Source of the DNA: Bacteroidales bacterium
GTDB taxonomy: Bacteria > Bacteroidota > Bacteroidia > Bacteroidales > FEN-979
Length of the DNA: 7,696 nucleotides
Reading direction: 5' to 3'
Assembly: GCA_023231065.1 (NCBI GenBank)
Contig: JALNWE010000103.1
Coordinates: forward strand, 1 to 7,696
Shown one piece after another: positions 1 through 6,699 of this stretch (position 1 is its first letter; every line of letters begins with the position of its first letter). The notes below the pieces were generated by a model that did no database searches, was not told the DNA's origin, and saw only the letters and a program-made list of their open reading frames with translations. Made by a program: the position numbers and the translations under genes.

Positions 1-539
1 TATTTCTTTACTTGTGATAAATGGTCAATGATATCGTTTATAATGCCTTCTTTCATTTGCTGGTTCTGTATCAAGGCAGCAAGGATCCTTTCATTGTTGG
101 GATTTTCAGCAAGGGATTTCTTTAGCTCTCCGGTATTCACATCCAGGGTTTGTATCTCTTTCATGGCATCTGTCCTAAGCTCCCGCGCTTCTTCGTTGTT
201 TGAGGCTAATGCATTAAGTTGGCCGATGCGGTTAGTAACCCGGACATCATAATATTGTACTACTTCCCTTACCTCCAAGGGCAATTCTGCATTTGCTTCA
301 CGGTTATTGAAACGATCACGGATCTCTTGGGTGGCGAAATCAAATGCAAAGACACTTACAGAAATCAGGATCACGATAAGGGCTGCAACCCAGAGCATTC
401 CAGAATGGCTGAGCGCCGGGGTCCTGGCCGTTGGCCTTTGCTGTAACCGGGCCTCGAACCGTTGGAAATGACCCGGATCTGGTTCAACAGTGTCGAATTC
501 CTCCCGATGGTCCCTGATAAATTTTTCAATTACTGACAT
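1..539 (-). CDS. Putative anti-sigma factor, single-pass membrane protein (3' end at or just beyond window edge)
   Basis: The ATG at 537-539 opens a frame of 179 codons that reaches the left edge without a stop. The two edge bases give a next codon TAN, so the gene may end right there. The N-terminal ~45 residues are soluble and carry a DHREEFDTVEPDPGHFQRFEARL-like start, a pattern I associate with small Bacteroidota proteins encoded after ECF sigma genes. Residues ~48-67 form one hydrophobic helix (LWVAALIVILISVSVFAF). The remainder is charged, helical and probably extracytoplasmic. There is no HxxxCxxC zinc-binding motif. The start lies 7 bases after the sigma factor stop codon with no clear ribosome site, which suggests translational coupling. 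The inferred role is to hold the sigma factor at the inner membrane until a signal arrives. That role rests on position and layout, not on a recognised domain; a generic membrane protein of unknown function is the alternative. Confidence 0.7.
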   Translation of the reverse strand, partial: MSVIEKFIRDHREEFDTVEPDPGHFQRFEARLQQRPTARTPALSHSGMLWVAALIVILISVSVFAFDFATQEIRDRFNNREANAELPLEVREVVQYYDVRVTNRIGQLNALASNNEEARELRTDAMKEIQTLDVNTGELKKSLAENPNNERILAALIQNQQMKEGIINDIIDHLSQVKK

Positions 540-546
540 AGCCGGT

Positions 547-1119
547 TTAGTTATAGCTGAAAGCTTTTTTACGATTGTTTTCCCTGAGCATCTGCAACAA
601 TTTCTGGCGTGCCCTTGAATAACGGGTTCGCGATAGTTGATTGGAAATGTTCAGGACTTGTGATATCTCTTCATGGTCATATCCTTCCAGCAGAAAGAGG
701 GACATGACTACCCTGTATTCATCGGGAAGTCGCGTAATCGCTTCCCTCACTTCATTTACCTGTGATGTGATTTCTTCTTCACGGTTTTCCTCAATGGGAT
801 CAGGAATGTCTATTTGTTCCTCTTCAAGGGAGATATAATCCTTTTCTTTCCTTAAAAAATCCAATGACCGGTTGATCACAATCCGTTTAAGCCATGACCC
901 GAAAGTTCCTTCCCCGGTATAACTTTCAAGCCGTTCAAAGGCATCGAGGAAAGATTCCTGCATGATGTCTTCTGCTTCAGCTGTGTCGTTTACGATCCGG
1001 AGGCAGGTATTGTACATGGCTTTATAATAAAGTTTATAGATTTTGAATTGAGCGCTCCGGTCGCCTTTGCGGCAAGCTTCAATCAGATCCTGATGAATAT
1101 TAATTGTCCGACTTTTCAA
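547..1119 (-). CDS. ECF-type RNA polymerase sigma factor (sigma-70 family)
   Basis: This 190-residue protein has the normal ECF length and two-domain layout. Region 2 (~residues 13-91) contains the core-binding and -10 recognition helices, with the typical DTAEAEDIMQESFLDAF stretch (residues 45-61) and a GTFGSWLKRIVINRSLDFLRK-type region 2.4 end. An acidic linker (~97-117) follows. Region 4 (~122-175) has LPDEYRVVMSLFLLEGYDHEEI and a helix-turn-helix ending in SRARQKL, which would bind the -35 element. The start is assigned to TTG at 1117-1119, because no in-frame ATG or GTG lies between it and the upstream stop, and the first internal ATG would cut into region 2. A GGGAG at 1121-1125 is only one base from this TTG, so the start is somewhat uncertain. 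The gene is followed at 7 bases by the likely anti-sigma gene, and it carries an ECF-like promoter upstream, so autoregulation is likely. The regulon and signal cannot be read from this window. Confidence 0.93.
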   Translation of the reverse strand: MKSRTINIHQDLIEACRKGDRSAQFKIYKLYYKAMYNTCLRIVNDTAEAEDIMQESFLDAFERLESYTGEGTFGSWLKRIVINRSLDFLRKEKDYISLEEEQIDIPDPIEENREEEITSQVNEVREAITRLPDEYRVVMSLFLLEGYDHEEISQVLNISNQLSRTRYSRARQKLLQMLRENNRKKAFSYN

Positions 1120-1137
1120 ACTCCCGGATTTTAGCAG

Positions 1138-1166
1138 ATAGACTTTGTGATTTTTGGAATGTTACA
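1138..1166 (-). promoter_or_regulatory. Putative ECF-dependent promoter of the sigma/anti-sigma operon
   Basis: On the minus strand TGTAAC (1161-1166) is followed after exactly 17 bases by GTCTAT (1138-1143). An AAC-containing -35 and a GTC-containing -10 at 16-17 base spacing are the usual look of ECF promoters, and many ECF genes are self-transcribed. The predicted transcript start, near 1130-1132, lies only ~12 bases before the TTG start of the sigma gene. This is a motif call by eye, not a proven promoter. Confidence 0.45.
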
Positions 1167-1172
1167 AGGTTA

Positions 1173-1185
1173 ACAAAAATTTTGT
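1173..1185. repeat. 13-bp palindrome in the divergent intergenic region
   Basis: ACAAAAATTTTGT is perfectly self-complementary around a central base. It lies between the sigma operon promoter and the divergent transporter start, so it could be an operator. The sequence is so A+T-rich that chance is a fair explanation. The rest of the 80-base divergent gap shows no convincing promoter for the transporter. Confidence 0.25.
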
Positions 1186-1199
1186 GAAAAAAGCTAATT

Positions 1200-2096
1200 T
1201 TGCAACTTTTGAAAAAGTTCCATTTACCGGCCCCTGTTTTTGCAGTAACAGCAATGCTTTTCTGGGGACTTTCTTTTATCTGGAGTTCCGTATTACTGAA
1301 GTACTACCAGCCCATCACGATCATCTTTATACGATTGATCATCTCTACTGCTTTCCTCTTCGCCATTATCCATTTCTTCTGGCAGGATGAAAAAATCCAG
1401 AAAAAAGATTTCAAGCTGATCTGCCTGAGCGCCCTCTTTAATCCGTTTCTCTATTTTCTATGTGAGAATTACGGCCTGAAGTACTCTACGCCTACCATTG
1501 CATCCGTTATCATAGCCATGATCCCTGTTTTTTCGCCTCTTATCGCTTTTATTACAATGAAAGAGAAATTACTACCGGTCAATTTTCTGGGGATCTTTAT
1601 TTCGTTCACGGGAATTATTATTATGCTCATGACCCCCAATCTATCACTTGCAGCCGATATACGTGGAATTCTTTTTTTATCCGGGGCCGTGTTGACTTCC
1701 TTATTTTATAGCGTCACCCTTCGAAAATTAACAGCAAAGTATTCAGCCATCGTAATTATTGCTTACCAAAACCTTATTGGGATCGTCTTATTCCTCCCTT
1801 TGTTTCTCCTGTTTGAATTCCGGTCAACGGTTCAGGTGCCATTGACAGGCGAAATCATTATCTCCATGTTATCATTAGCTATTTTTGCCTCTTCTGTCTC
1901 CTTTGTCTTCTTTGCTCATTCAGTGAAACTCCTTGGCATCAGTAAATCGAATATTTATTCGAATCTGATCCCTGTTTTCACTGCTGGTTTTTCCTATTTC
2001 CTGTTATCGGAAACATTTTCGATCCAAAAAATTGCCGGCATCGCACTTGTAATCGGTGGGGTTTATCTTTCTGAACGGACCAAACGATTTCATTAA
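1200..2096 (+). CDS. EamA/DMT-superfamily transporter, 10 transmembrane helices
   Basis: This 298-residue integral inner-membrane protein shows the classic drug/metabolite transporter plan: two tandem EamA repeats of five helices each (~residues 12-146 and ~155-292). Recognisable features are MLFWGLSFIWS in helix 1, the PTIASVIIAMIPVFSPLIAF segment ending the first repeat's helix 4, and the matching NLIPVFTAGFSYFLLSETFS in the second repeat. The protein then ends with IAGIALVIGGVYLS and a short basic tail. Family members export or import small metabolites such as amino acids; the substrate cannot be told from sequence. No ATG lies before residue 19, so a TTG start is needed. TTG at 1200 sits 6 bases after GAAAAAAG (1186-1193); TTG at 1209, giving MKKFHLPAPVF, is an equally natural protein start. 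The gene is transcribed alone, divergent from the sigma operon and 92 bases before the kinase gene. Confidence 0.92.
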   Translation: MQLLKKFHLPAPVFAVTAMLFWGLSFIWSSVLLKYYQPITIIFIRLIISTAFLFAIIHFFWQDEKIQKKDFKLICLSALFNPFLYFLCENYGLKYSTPTIASVIIAMIPVFSPLIAFITMKEKLLPVNFLGIFISFTGIIIMLMTPNLSLAADIRGILFLSGAVLTSLFYSVTLRKLTAKYSAIVIIAYQNLIGIVLFLPLFLLFEFRSTVQVPLTGEIIISMLSLAIFASSVSFVFFAHSVKLLGISKSNIYSNLIPVFTAGFSYFLLSETFSIQKIAGIALVIGGVYLSERTKRFH

Positions 2097-2135
2097 AAGC
2101 AACTTCCGAAAAAAAGTAGGAGTTTCAAACACATT

Positions 2136-2164
2136 TTGATTGAATGAAAAATAGTTTAAATTTG
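2136..2164 (+). promoter_or_regulatory. Bacteroidota-type housekeeping promoter for the HisKA_2 kinase operon
   Basis: TAAATTTG at 2157-2164 matches the TAnnTTTG -7 consensus exactly. A TTG at 2136-2138 (within TTTTG) lies 18 bases upstream, close to the spacing expected of the -33 element. The predicted transcript start is near 2170, about 20 bases before the ATG at 2189. AGGA at 2181-2184 gives a weak ribosome site 4 bases before that ATG. Confidence 0.6.
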
Positions 2165-2188
2165 TTTTGGATCTAATTCCAGGATACG

Positions 2189-3868
2189 ATGAAATTCAAA
2201 ATGGATAATAGCTCCAAAGATTCTATTAAAAAGGAGTTTCATGATTATTATTTGCACTCCTATTTATCAACTGTACGAATTGGGCTGATTATTACCATCC
2301 TTCTTTTCGTCGTATTTACCATTATTGACCTGTTTTTTATTAGGGAACACACTTCCGTTGGATTTTTTTTACGATTTAGCCTGATCCTTCCCATCCTTCT
2401 TTTTTCCGTGATCATTTCTTCCATAAAAGCTTGCTACAAATACCTGAATACCATATTTATTATCCTGAACCTGTGCTCGTGCGTTGTTATTTTCTGGGTT
2501 GGATGTTCATCAGAAATAACTTCACCGGGATATGAGTACTATTTTTCATGGGTGATGCTTATGGTAATCGGTTTTTTTACTTTTTACCGGCTTCAAATTC
2601 ACAGTCTCCTTATAATAGGTGCGTTACAAGTATTTGCTTACTTGCTTGCAACCATGTGGAACGGGGCCTTTGCAACCAACCCTTCCCAGGCGATCGACAA
2701 CCTTTTCTTCATTATTGCTATTTATTCCCTCGGTAGTTTGATGTCATTTCTTTTGCAGAACATTAACTGGAAAAATTTCCTTCATCAAAAATCCATGTTG
2801 GAGAGCTATCGGCATTTACTTCAGGAATCGAAAACGCGTGAGATAGCAGAAAAAGACCTTCGCAGCTCAGAGGCCCAGATCCATGATATTTTGGATGCTA
2901 TCCCCGACTGGATTTATGTGTTGGATGAACAGCGCCGGTTTGTTATGTTAAACTCTGCACTCAAAACAGAGCACCTGAGGCAGGGATATAAGGAAGATTG
3001 TATCGGGAAAAAAATCACCAAGGTGTACCCGCTGATTTCCAAAAAAGCCCTTGACGAATTCGATACCATATTCAGGACAGGTAAGATTTTATCAGGGGAA
3101 CAATTTTTTGAGTTGATCGATAAAAAAATCTATGGAGAGACGCGTAAAGTTCCTGTCTTCAAGGATCAAAAGGTGATACAGGTCATTTCAATTCTTCGCG
3201 ACCGATCAAGGGAGCAGGAAATCAAGGAATTAAAGGCAAAGAATATCGAGCAAAAGGAAATCATGCTTCGTGAGATCCATCACAGGGTCAAAAACAACAT
3301 GGCCATTGTAATCAGTTTACTGACCCTGCAAATGCAGAATAGTAATAATCCTGAATTCCGGGAGAGCATCAAAGAGATTGAGATGAGGATCCGCTCCATG
3401 GCGCTTATTCATGAACATCTGTATAGGTCGGAGGACCTGGGTCAGATCCCGCTTGACAATTATCTTTACTCCCTTTCTTCTATTATATCACAAACTTATC
3501 GGGGGCCACAAATTCAACTTGTCCCTACCCTCGATTCTGTCCATGTAAATATTGATACTGCCCTCCCTTTGGGCCTGATCACAAATGAATTACTTACCAA
3601 TGCCTTCAAATATGCATTTCCCGGCAACACACCAGGTACGATTGAGTTGAAATTGAAAAAAAAGCCAAATGATAATTACCTGCTTGTAATAAAAGACGAC
3701 GGGACTGGCCTCCCCGCAGGATTCACCATGGAAAGCGATAAATCAATGGGTATGTTCATTGTCAAACTCCTGGTTGACCAGTTGGATGGAAAAATTGAGA
3801 TTATCGATGGAAAAGGTACTACATTTATGATATATTTCCGGGAACAGATTTCAATGAAACCAAATTAA
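2189..3868 (+). CDS. Membrane sensor histidine kinase, 6-TM region + PAS + HisKA_2/HATPase_c
   Basis: This 559-residue sensor kinase autophosphorylates on histidine and should pass the phosphate to a response regulator. An N-terminal region (~29-190) has about six hydrophobic helices with short loops, so little of it faces the periplasm. A charged coiled linker (~195-228) leads to a PAS-like domain (~229-340; ILDAIPDWIYVLDEQRRFVMLN). Then comes the HisKA_2 dimerisation block LREIHHRVKNNMAIVISLL; His365 in HRVKNN is the likely phosphoacceptor. The ATPase domain shows the N box ITNELLTNAFKYAF (Asn466, Asn471), the G1 box KDDGTGLP (502-509) and a short lid leading to SMGMFIVKLLVDQLDG (519-534). 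HisKA_2 kinases often act on stand-alone or general-stress regulators. No receiver-domain gene adjoins this one, so it is an orphan kinase here. ATG 2189 is favoured by AGGA at 2181-2184; an in-frame ATG at 2201 is possible. An 85-residue gene follows after 12 bases and is probably co-transcribed. Confidence 0.94.
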   Translation: MKFKMDNSSKDSIKKEFHDYYLHSYLSTVRIGLIITILLFVVFTIIDLFFIREHTSVGFFLRFSLILPILLFSVIISSIKACYKYLNTIFIILNLCSCVVIFWVGCSSEITSPGYEYYFSWVMLMVIGFFTFYRLQIHSLLIIGALQVFAYLLATMWNGAFATNPSQAIDNLFFIIAIYSLGSLMSFLLQNINWKNFLHQKSMLESYRHLLQESKTREIAEKDLRSSEAQIHDILDAIPDWIYVLDEQRRFVMLNSALKTEHLRQGYKEDCIGKKITKVYPLISKKALDEFDTIFRTGKILSGEQFFELIDKKIYGETRKVPVFKDQKVIQVISILRDRSREQEIKELKAKNIEQKEIMLREIHHRVKNNMAIVISLLTLQMQNSNNPEFRESIKEIEMRIRSMALIHEHLYRSEDLGQIPLDNYLYSLSSIISQTYRGPQIQLVPTLDSVHVNIDTALPLGLITNELLTNAFKYAFPGNTPGTIELKLKKKPNDNYLLVIKDDGTGLPAGFTMESDKSMGMFIVKLLVDQLDGKIEIIDGKGTTFMIYFREQISMKPN

Positions 3869-3880
3869 ACCTTAGCTGAT

Positions 3881-4138
3881 ATGAAAGAGCGTTGGATTAT
3901 AGGAATTCAAATCACGGACAGAATTCATGATGTGTCAGAGCTGCAAGCCATACTGACCAAATTCGGATGTTCCATCAAAACCCGCCTTGGCCTTCATGAG
4001 GTCCAGGGTGATTTTTGTTCGATGAGCGGGCTGATCCTGCTTGAACTTACCGGAAACCAGGAAGAATATATAAAACTGGAAAAAGAACTGCACAAACTCG
4101 ACGGCCTGGTTGTCAAAAAGATGATCTTTATTGAATAA
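3881..4138 (+). CDS. Small ACT-like (TM1266-like ferredoxin-fold) protein, function unknown
   Basis: The product is 85 residues with no signal peptide or membrane segment. Its predicted order is strand (RWIIGIQITD, 4-13), helix (VSELQAILTKFG, 18-29), strand (SIKTRLGLHE, 31-40), strand (SGLILLELTG, 49-58), helix (NQEEYIKLEKELHKL, 59-73) and strand (LVVKKMIFI, 76-84). This is the beta-alpha-beta-beta-alpha-beta ferredoxin-like fold of ACT domains. The IGI opening and the conserved-looking RLGLHE turn recall the TM1266 family, small proteins linked with [FeFe]-hydrogenase maturation genes and similar to the NikR C-terminal domain. The family link is from memory of the pattern and is moderate at best. 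Two cysteines (30, 46) and two of its three histidines (16, 39) lie close to the mid-protein turn and could bind metal, but no motif proves it. The gene starts 12 bases after the kinase stop and probably shares its transcript, so a sensory or modulatory role is plausible. Confidence 0.8.
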   Translation: MKERWIIGIQITDRIHDVSELQAILTKFGCSIKTRLGLHEVQGDFCSMSGLILLELTGNQEEYIKLEKELHKLDGLVVKKMIFIE

Positions 4139-4156
4139 TACCCTTATACAAGGGTA
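4139..4156. terminator. Possible bidirectional terminator hairpin between convergent genes
   Basis: TACCCTT and AAGGGTA form a perfect 7-bp stem around the 4-base loop ATAC. It starts right after the TAA of the small ACT-like gene and includes the stop codon and last three codons of carbamate kinase on the other strand. The minus-strand transcript continues with a short A/T stretch (TTATTC), while the plus-strand side lacks a T run. It is therefore a weak intrinsic terminator at most, but its placement at a convergent junction supports the call. Confidence 0.45.
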
Positions 4157-5088
4157 ATCCGGGTCCCACCATTATCGATACCAAGCATGGTTGTTTTTGT
4201 TATTATGGTATCTTTCCCGGAATGCTCAACAAAATGAATGGCAGCTCTGACTTTGGGCCCCATGCTTCCATCAGGGAATTGGCCTTCTTCCAGGAATTTT
4301 TTAGCTTCCGCTATCGTCATACGGTCCATCGATGTTTCCTGAGGAGTATTATAGTTAATACAGACTTTGGGGACATCGGTAAGAATAAAAAACTTATCAG
4401 CATTGATCTGCGATGCTAATAAAGCAGATGCCAGATCTTTATCGATCACGGCATCAATTCCTTGGAGTTTATTGGGCTCAACATAAAAAACAGGGATTCC
4501 CCCACCCCCGACAGCAATCACTATTTGTCCCTGACGGGCAATTTTTTCAATGGTTTTTTTATTGATGATGACCAGAGGATGAGGAGAAGCAACCACTTTA
4601 CGCCATCCCCTGCCCCGCGGATCCTCTTTAAAAACAGAACCGGTTTCTTTGCTTGTAGCTTCGGCTTCCTCCCGGGTATAGTAAGGCCCCACAGGTTTTG
4701 TAGGCCTCTGAAAAGCAGGATCATCCCGATTTACAAGTACTTGTGTGGCAATGGTGATGATGTCCCGCTCCATATCATGTTTTTCCAACACATTTTTAAG
4801 CTGCTGTTCAATAATATACCCGATAAATCCCTGGGAATATGCCACACAGATATCAAGCGGCATTTCAGGAATACCGAACATCTTAAACCCTGCGGAATTT
4901 GCCAACATGATATTTCCAACCTGAGGGCCATTTCCATGCGTAATCACGATATTGTAATCCCGCTTCAGGAGTTTGACCAGCGATTCGGCCGTGGCATTGG
5001 CATTGGCTTCCTGTTCATCGATGGTCCCTTGTTGATCGCCCCGTAATAATGCATTGCCCCCCAGGGCAACAACTGCAAGTTTCTTCAT
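4144..5088 (-). CDS. arcC: Carbamate kinase
   Basis: This enzyme catalyses carbamoyl phosphate + ADP to ATP + carbamate (then NH3 + CO2), the ATP-yielding step of arginine deiminase, agmatine or purine/allantoin breakdown, in the cytoplasm. The 314-residue length is standard for the amino acid kinase fold. Motifs seen are the nucleotide/phosphate loop VVALGGNALL (6-15), ITHGNGPQVGNIML (49-62) and VLVNRDDPAFQRPTKPVGPYYT (117-138), whose middle is typical of carbamate kinase. Also present are GRGWRKVVASPHP (159-171), IAVGGGGIPV (191-200), GIDAVIDKDLASALLA (210-225) and GSMGPKVRAA (274-283). The ATG at 5086-5088 is chosen; a TTG two codons upstream would only add Met-Tyr. No arginine deiminase or ornithine carbamoyltransferase gene is next to it, so the pathway supplying carbamoyl phosphate is unknown. 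It is convergent with the ACT-like gene and 51 bases downstream of the PAS kinase on the same strand. It may have its own promoter in that gap. Confidence 0.97.
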   Translation of the reverse strand: MKKLAVVALGGNALLRGDQQGTIDEQEANANATAESLVKLLKRDYNIVITHGNGPQVGNIMLANSAGFKMFGIPEMPLDICVAYSQGFIGYIIEQQLKNVLEKHDMERDIITIATQVLVNRDDPAFQRPTKPVGPYYTREEAEATSKETGSVFKEDPRGRGWRKVVASPHPLVIINKKTIEKIARQGQIVIAVGGGGIPVFYVEPNKLQGIDAVIDKDLASALLASQINADKFFILTDVPKVCINYNTPQETSMDRMTIAEAKKFLEEGQFPDGSMGPKVRAAIHFVEHSGKDTIITKTTMLGIDNGGTRITLV

Positions 5089-5107
5089 ATACAAAATGGA
5101 TAAGGGA

Positions 5108-5115
5108 CAAAAATA
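5108..5115 (-). promoter_or_regulatory. Candidate -7 element for carbamate kinase
   Basis: On the minus strand TATTTTTG matches the TAnnTTTG consensus, about 20 bases before the carbamate kinase ATG and within the 51-base gap after the upstream kinase gene. No TTG is found at the expected -33 distance, so the site is weak, and read-through from the kinase gene is equally possible. Confidence 0.35.
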
Positions 5116-5139
5116 GAAAAAATCCCATTTCCGTAAGGA

Positions 5140-6654
5140 TCATCCCTGAACAATATTCGAAGGAACAGTAAAAAAGAAAGTACTCCCTTTTCCCGCTTCA
5201 CTCTCAGCCCATATATGCCCACCATTTAATTCAACAAATTCTTTGCAAATAATGAGCCCCAAACCCGTCCCGGTTTCGTTGGAGGTCCCCAGGGTGGATC
5301 TGATGTGACCAACTTTAAACAAGGATTCAAGATCGTCGGAAGATATTCCAATTCCGGTATCAGTTACAGAAATCTCCACTTGCTTTCCCTGCTTTCGTGA
5401 ATTCAGGGTAATGATACCTTCCGGAACGGTAAATTTGATGGCATTGGAAATAAGATTGAGAAGTACCGTTTTAATCATTGCCCTGTCAACCTGGATAAAG
5501 GTACCCGGAGAAATCGCGCTGATCAGGCTGATCTTCTTCAGATCTGCGGTATGCCTGAGTAATTCTATCTGCTGACCCGCGATCAGGTAAAGATCATTTT
5601 TTTCCGGTGAAACCTTGAAGGCTCCCTGCTGGAGCCGTGCCCAGGTTAAAAGGTTTTCAAGCAAGGTTAATGTCTTTTCGGCGGATTGCTTGATCTTGAA
5701 AATAAACGATTTTTTTTCTTCGTCGCTGAAACTCTGATATTCATCGAAAAGAAGCTGGGAAAATCCGAGTATGGAGTTAAAGGGACTTCTCAGGTCATGG
5801 GCAATGATAGAAAATAGTTTATCCTTGGTTTCATTGGATACCTTCAGATCGACAGCATACTTTTGCAATTGCAATTCTATTTGTACCCGATCTGTAACAT
5901 CTCTTAATATCCCTTCATGAAAAAGAGTATTTCCATGAGCATCATTTACCAGCCAGCCATGGTCTTCGACCCATATTTTAGAACCATCCTTTTTCTTGAG
6001 GGGATAAACTGCCATTTCCTCAAACTGCTCAGTCAAAATGGCGCTATCACGGTCGGAAAGATCAAAATAGAGTTGGGTTTTGATGTCGATTGACATTAAA
6101 TCTTCTTTATCATCATAACCCAGGATCTTCACCATGGCCGGATTTACTTCAACGAAACGGCCTTCCGGGGTGCTACGGTAAATGCCATCAGGCATGGATT
6201 CAACGAGGTTCCTGTATTGAACTTCCGTTTTACGCAACGTTTCCTCAGCTTTTTTACGCTCGGTAATATCCGTTGCAATTCCAACCAATGCAATGGTTTT
6301 CCCATCTTCATCAGTGACTATTGTCGAAGAGATATAAATTGGAAAATCTGTGCCATCTTTCTTCCGGTTGATCAACTCGCCTTGCCAGCTTCCTTCCTTT
6401 GTCTGAGGAAGAATTTTCCGAATCCTTTCCTGATCATTATTCGGAGAACGCACCATTGAAATATGTTGTCCCATGAGTTCCGATTCCTCGTACCCATACG
6501 TCTTCATAAATGCGTCATTGACAAAGATAATGCGGTCGTTGATATCTGTGATGGTAACACACTCTTTCATACTTTGAACAGTGTGCGACAACAAAACCAA
6601 TCTCTTTTCAAGGGTTGATTTATCCTGGATCTTATCTTCTTCTTTTTTCAACAT
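5140..6654 (-). CDS. Soluble PAS-PAS sensor histidine kinase (HisKA + HATPase_c)
   Basis: This 504-residue kinase has no signal peptide or transmembrane helix, so it should sense a cytoplasmic cue. A short charged lead is followed by PAS 1 (~24-130; ECVTITDINDRIIFVNDAFMK, ending with a PAC-type GIATDITERKKAEE). PAS 2 (~143-257; LVESMPDGIYRSTPEGRFVEVNP) ends ILRDVTDR. A coiled linker leads to the HisKA block KLFSIIAHDLRSPFNSILGFS, with His286 as phosphoacceptor. The ATPase domain has the N box VLLNLISNAIKFT (Asn400, Asn404), G1 DTGIGI (432-437), an F box around LFKVG (445-449) and G2 GTGLGL (462-467). All catalytic boxes look intact. No haem- or flavin-binding signature is obvious in either PAS domain. 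There is no receiver domain in the protein and no response regulator gene beside it. The ATG at 6652-6654 has no clear ribosome site. The gene lies 80 bases after the copper ATPase and 51 bases before carbamate kinase, all on one strand. Confidence 0.95.
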   Translation of the reverse strand: MLKKEEDKIQDKSTLEKRLVLLSHTVQSMKECVTITDINDRIIFVNDAFMKTYGYEESELMGQHISMVRSPNNDQERIRKILPQTKEGSWQGELINRKKDGTDFPIYISSTIVTDEDGKTIALVGIATDITERKKAEETLRKTEVQYRNLVESMPDGIYRSTPEGRFVEVNPAMVKILGYDDKEDLMSIDIKTQLYFDLSDRDSAILTEQFEEMAVYPLKKKDGSKIWVEDHGWLVNDAHGNTLFHEGILRDVTDRVQIELQLQKYAVDLKVSNETKDKLFSIIAHDLRSPFNSILGFSQLLFDEYQSFSDEEKKSFIFKIKQSAEKTLTLLENLLTWARLQQGAFKVSPEKNDLYLIAGQQIELLRHTADLKKISLISAISPGTFIQVDRAMIKTVLLNLISNAIKFTVPEGIITLNSRKQGKQVEISVTDTGIGISSDDLESLFKVGHIRSTLGTSNETGTGLGLIICKEFVELNGGHIWAESEAGKGSTFFFTVPSNIVQG

Positions 6655-6678
6655 CCGTATTTAACTAACGAATTTTAG

Positions 6679-6699
6679 CCGGAATTAGTGTAAATCCGG
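6679..6699. repeat. Imperfect inverted repeat upstream of the PAS kinase gene
   Basis: CCGGAATT and AAATCCGG pair over 8 positions with one mismatch around the 5-base loop AGTGT. It lies in the 80-base gap between the ATPase stop and the kinase ATG. It could be an operator for the kinase gene or a weak terminator of the ATPase transcript. No T run follows on the minus strand, which argues against an intrinsic terminator. No clear promoter was seen in the same gap. Confidence 0.3.

Noticed and set aside
28..446. Two short plus-strand open frames of ~75 codons at the left end
   Set aside because: Both lie antisense to the continuous anti-sigma frame, which has a sensible membrane topology and position after the sigma gene.
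1168..1175. TAACCTTG as a housekeeping -7 element for the sigma gene
   Set aside because: One mismatch to TAnnTTTG and no TTG at the proper -33 spacing; the ECF-like two-box arrangement nearby fits better.
1154..1390. A 78-codon plus-strand frame overlapping the transporter start
   Set aside because: It overlaps the transporter out of frame; the transporter frame carries the conserved EamA helices from its first codons.
2101..2124. Possible terminator AACTTCC...GGAGTT after the transporter gene
   Set aside because: The stem needs a bulge, the loop is 11 bases and no T run follows; too weak to call.
4462..5046. A 194-codon open frame on the plus strand inside carbamate kinase
   Set aside because: It is antisense to a complete gene with intact catalytic motifs, and its translation has no recognisable domain. 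It is a shadow of the real gene.
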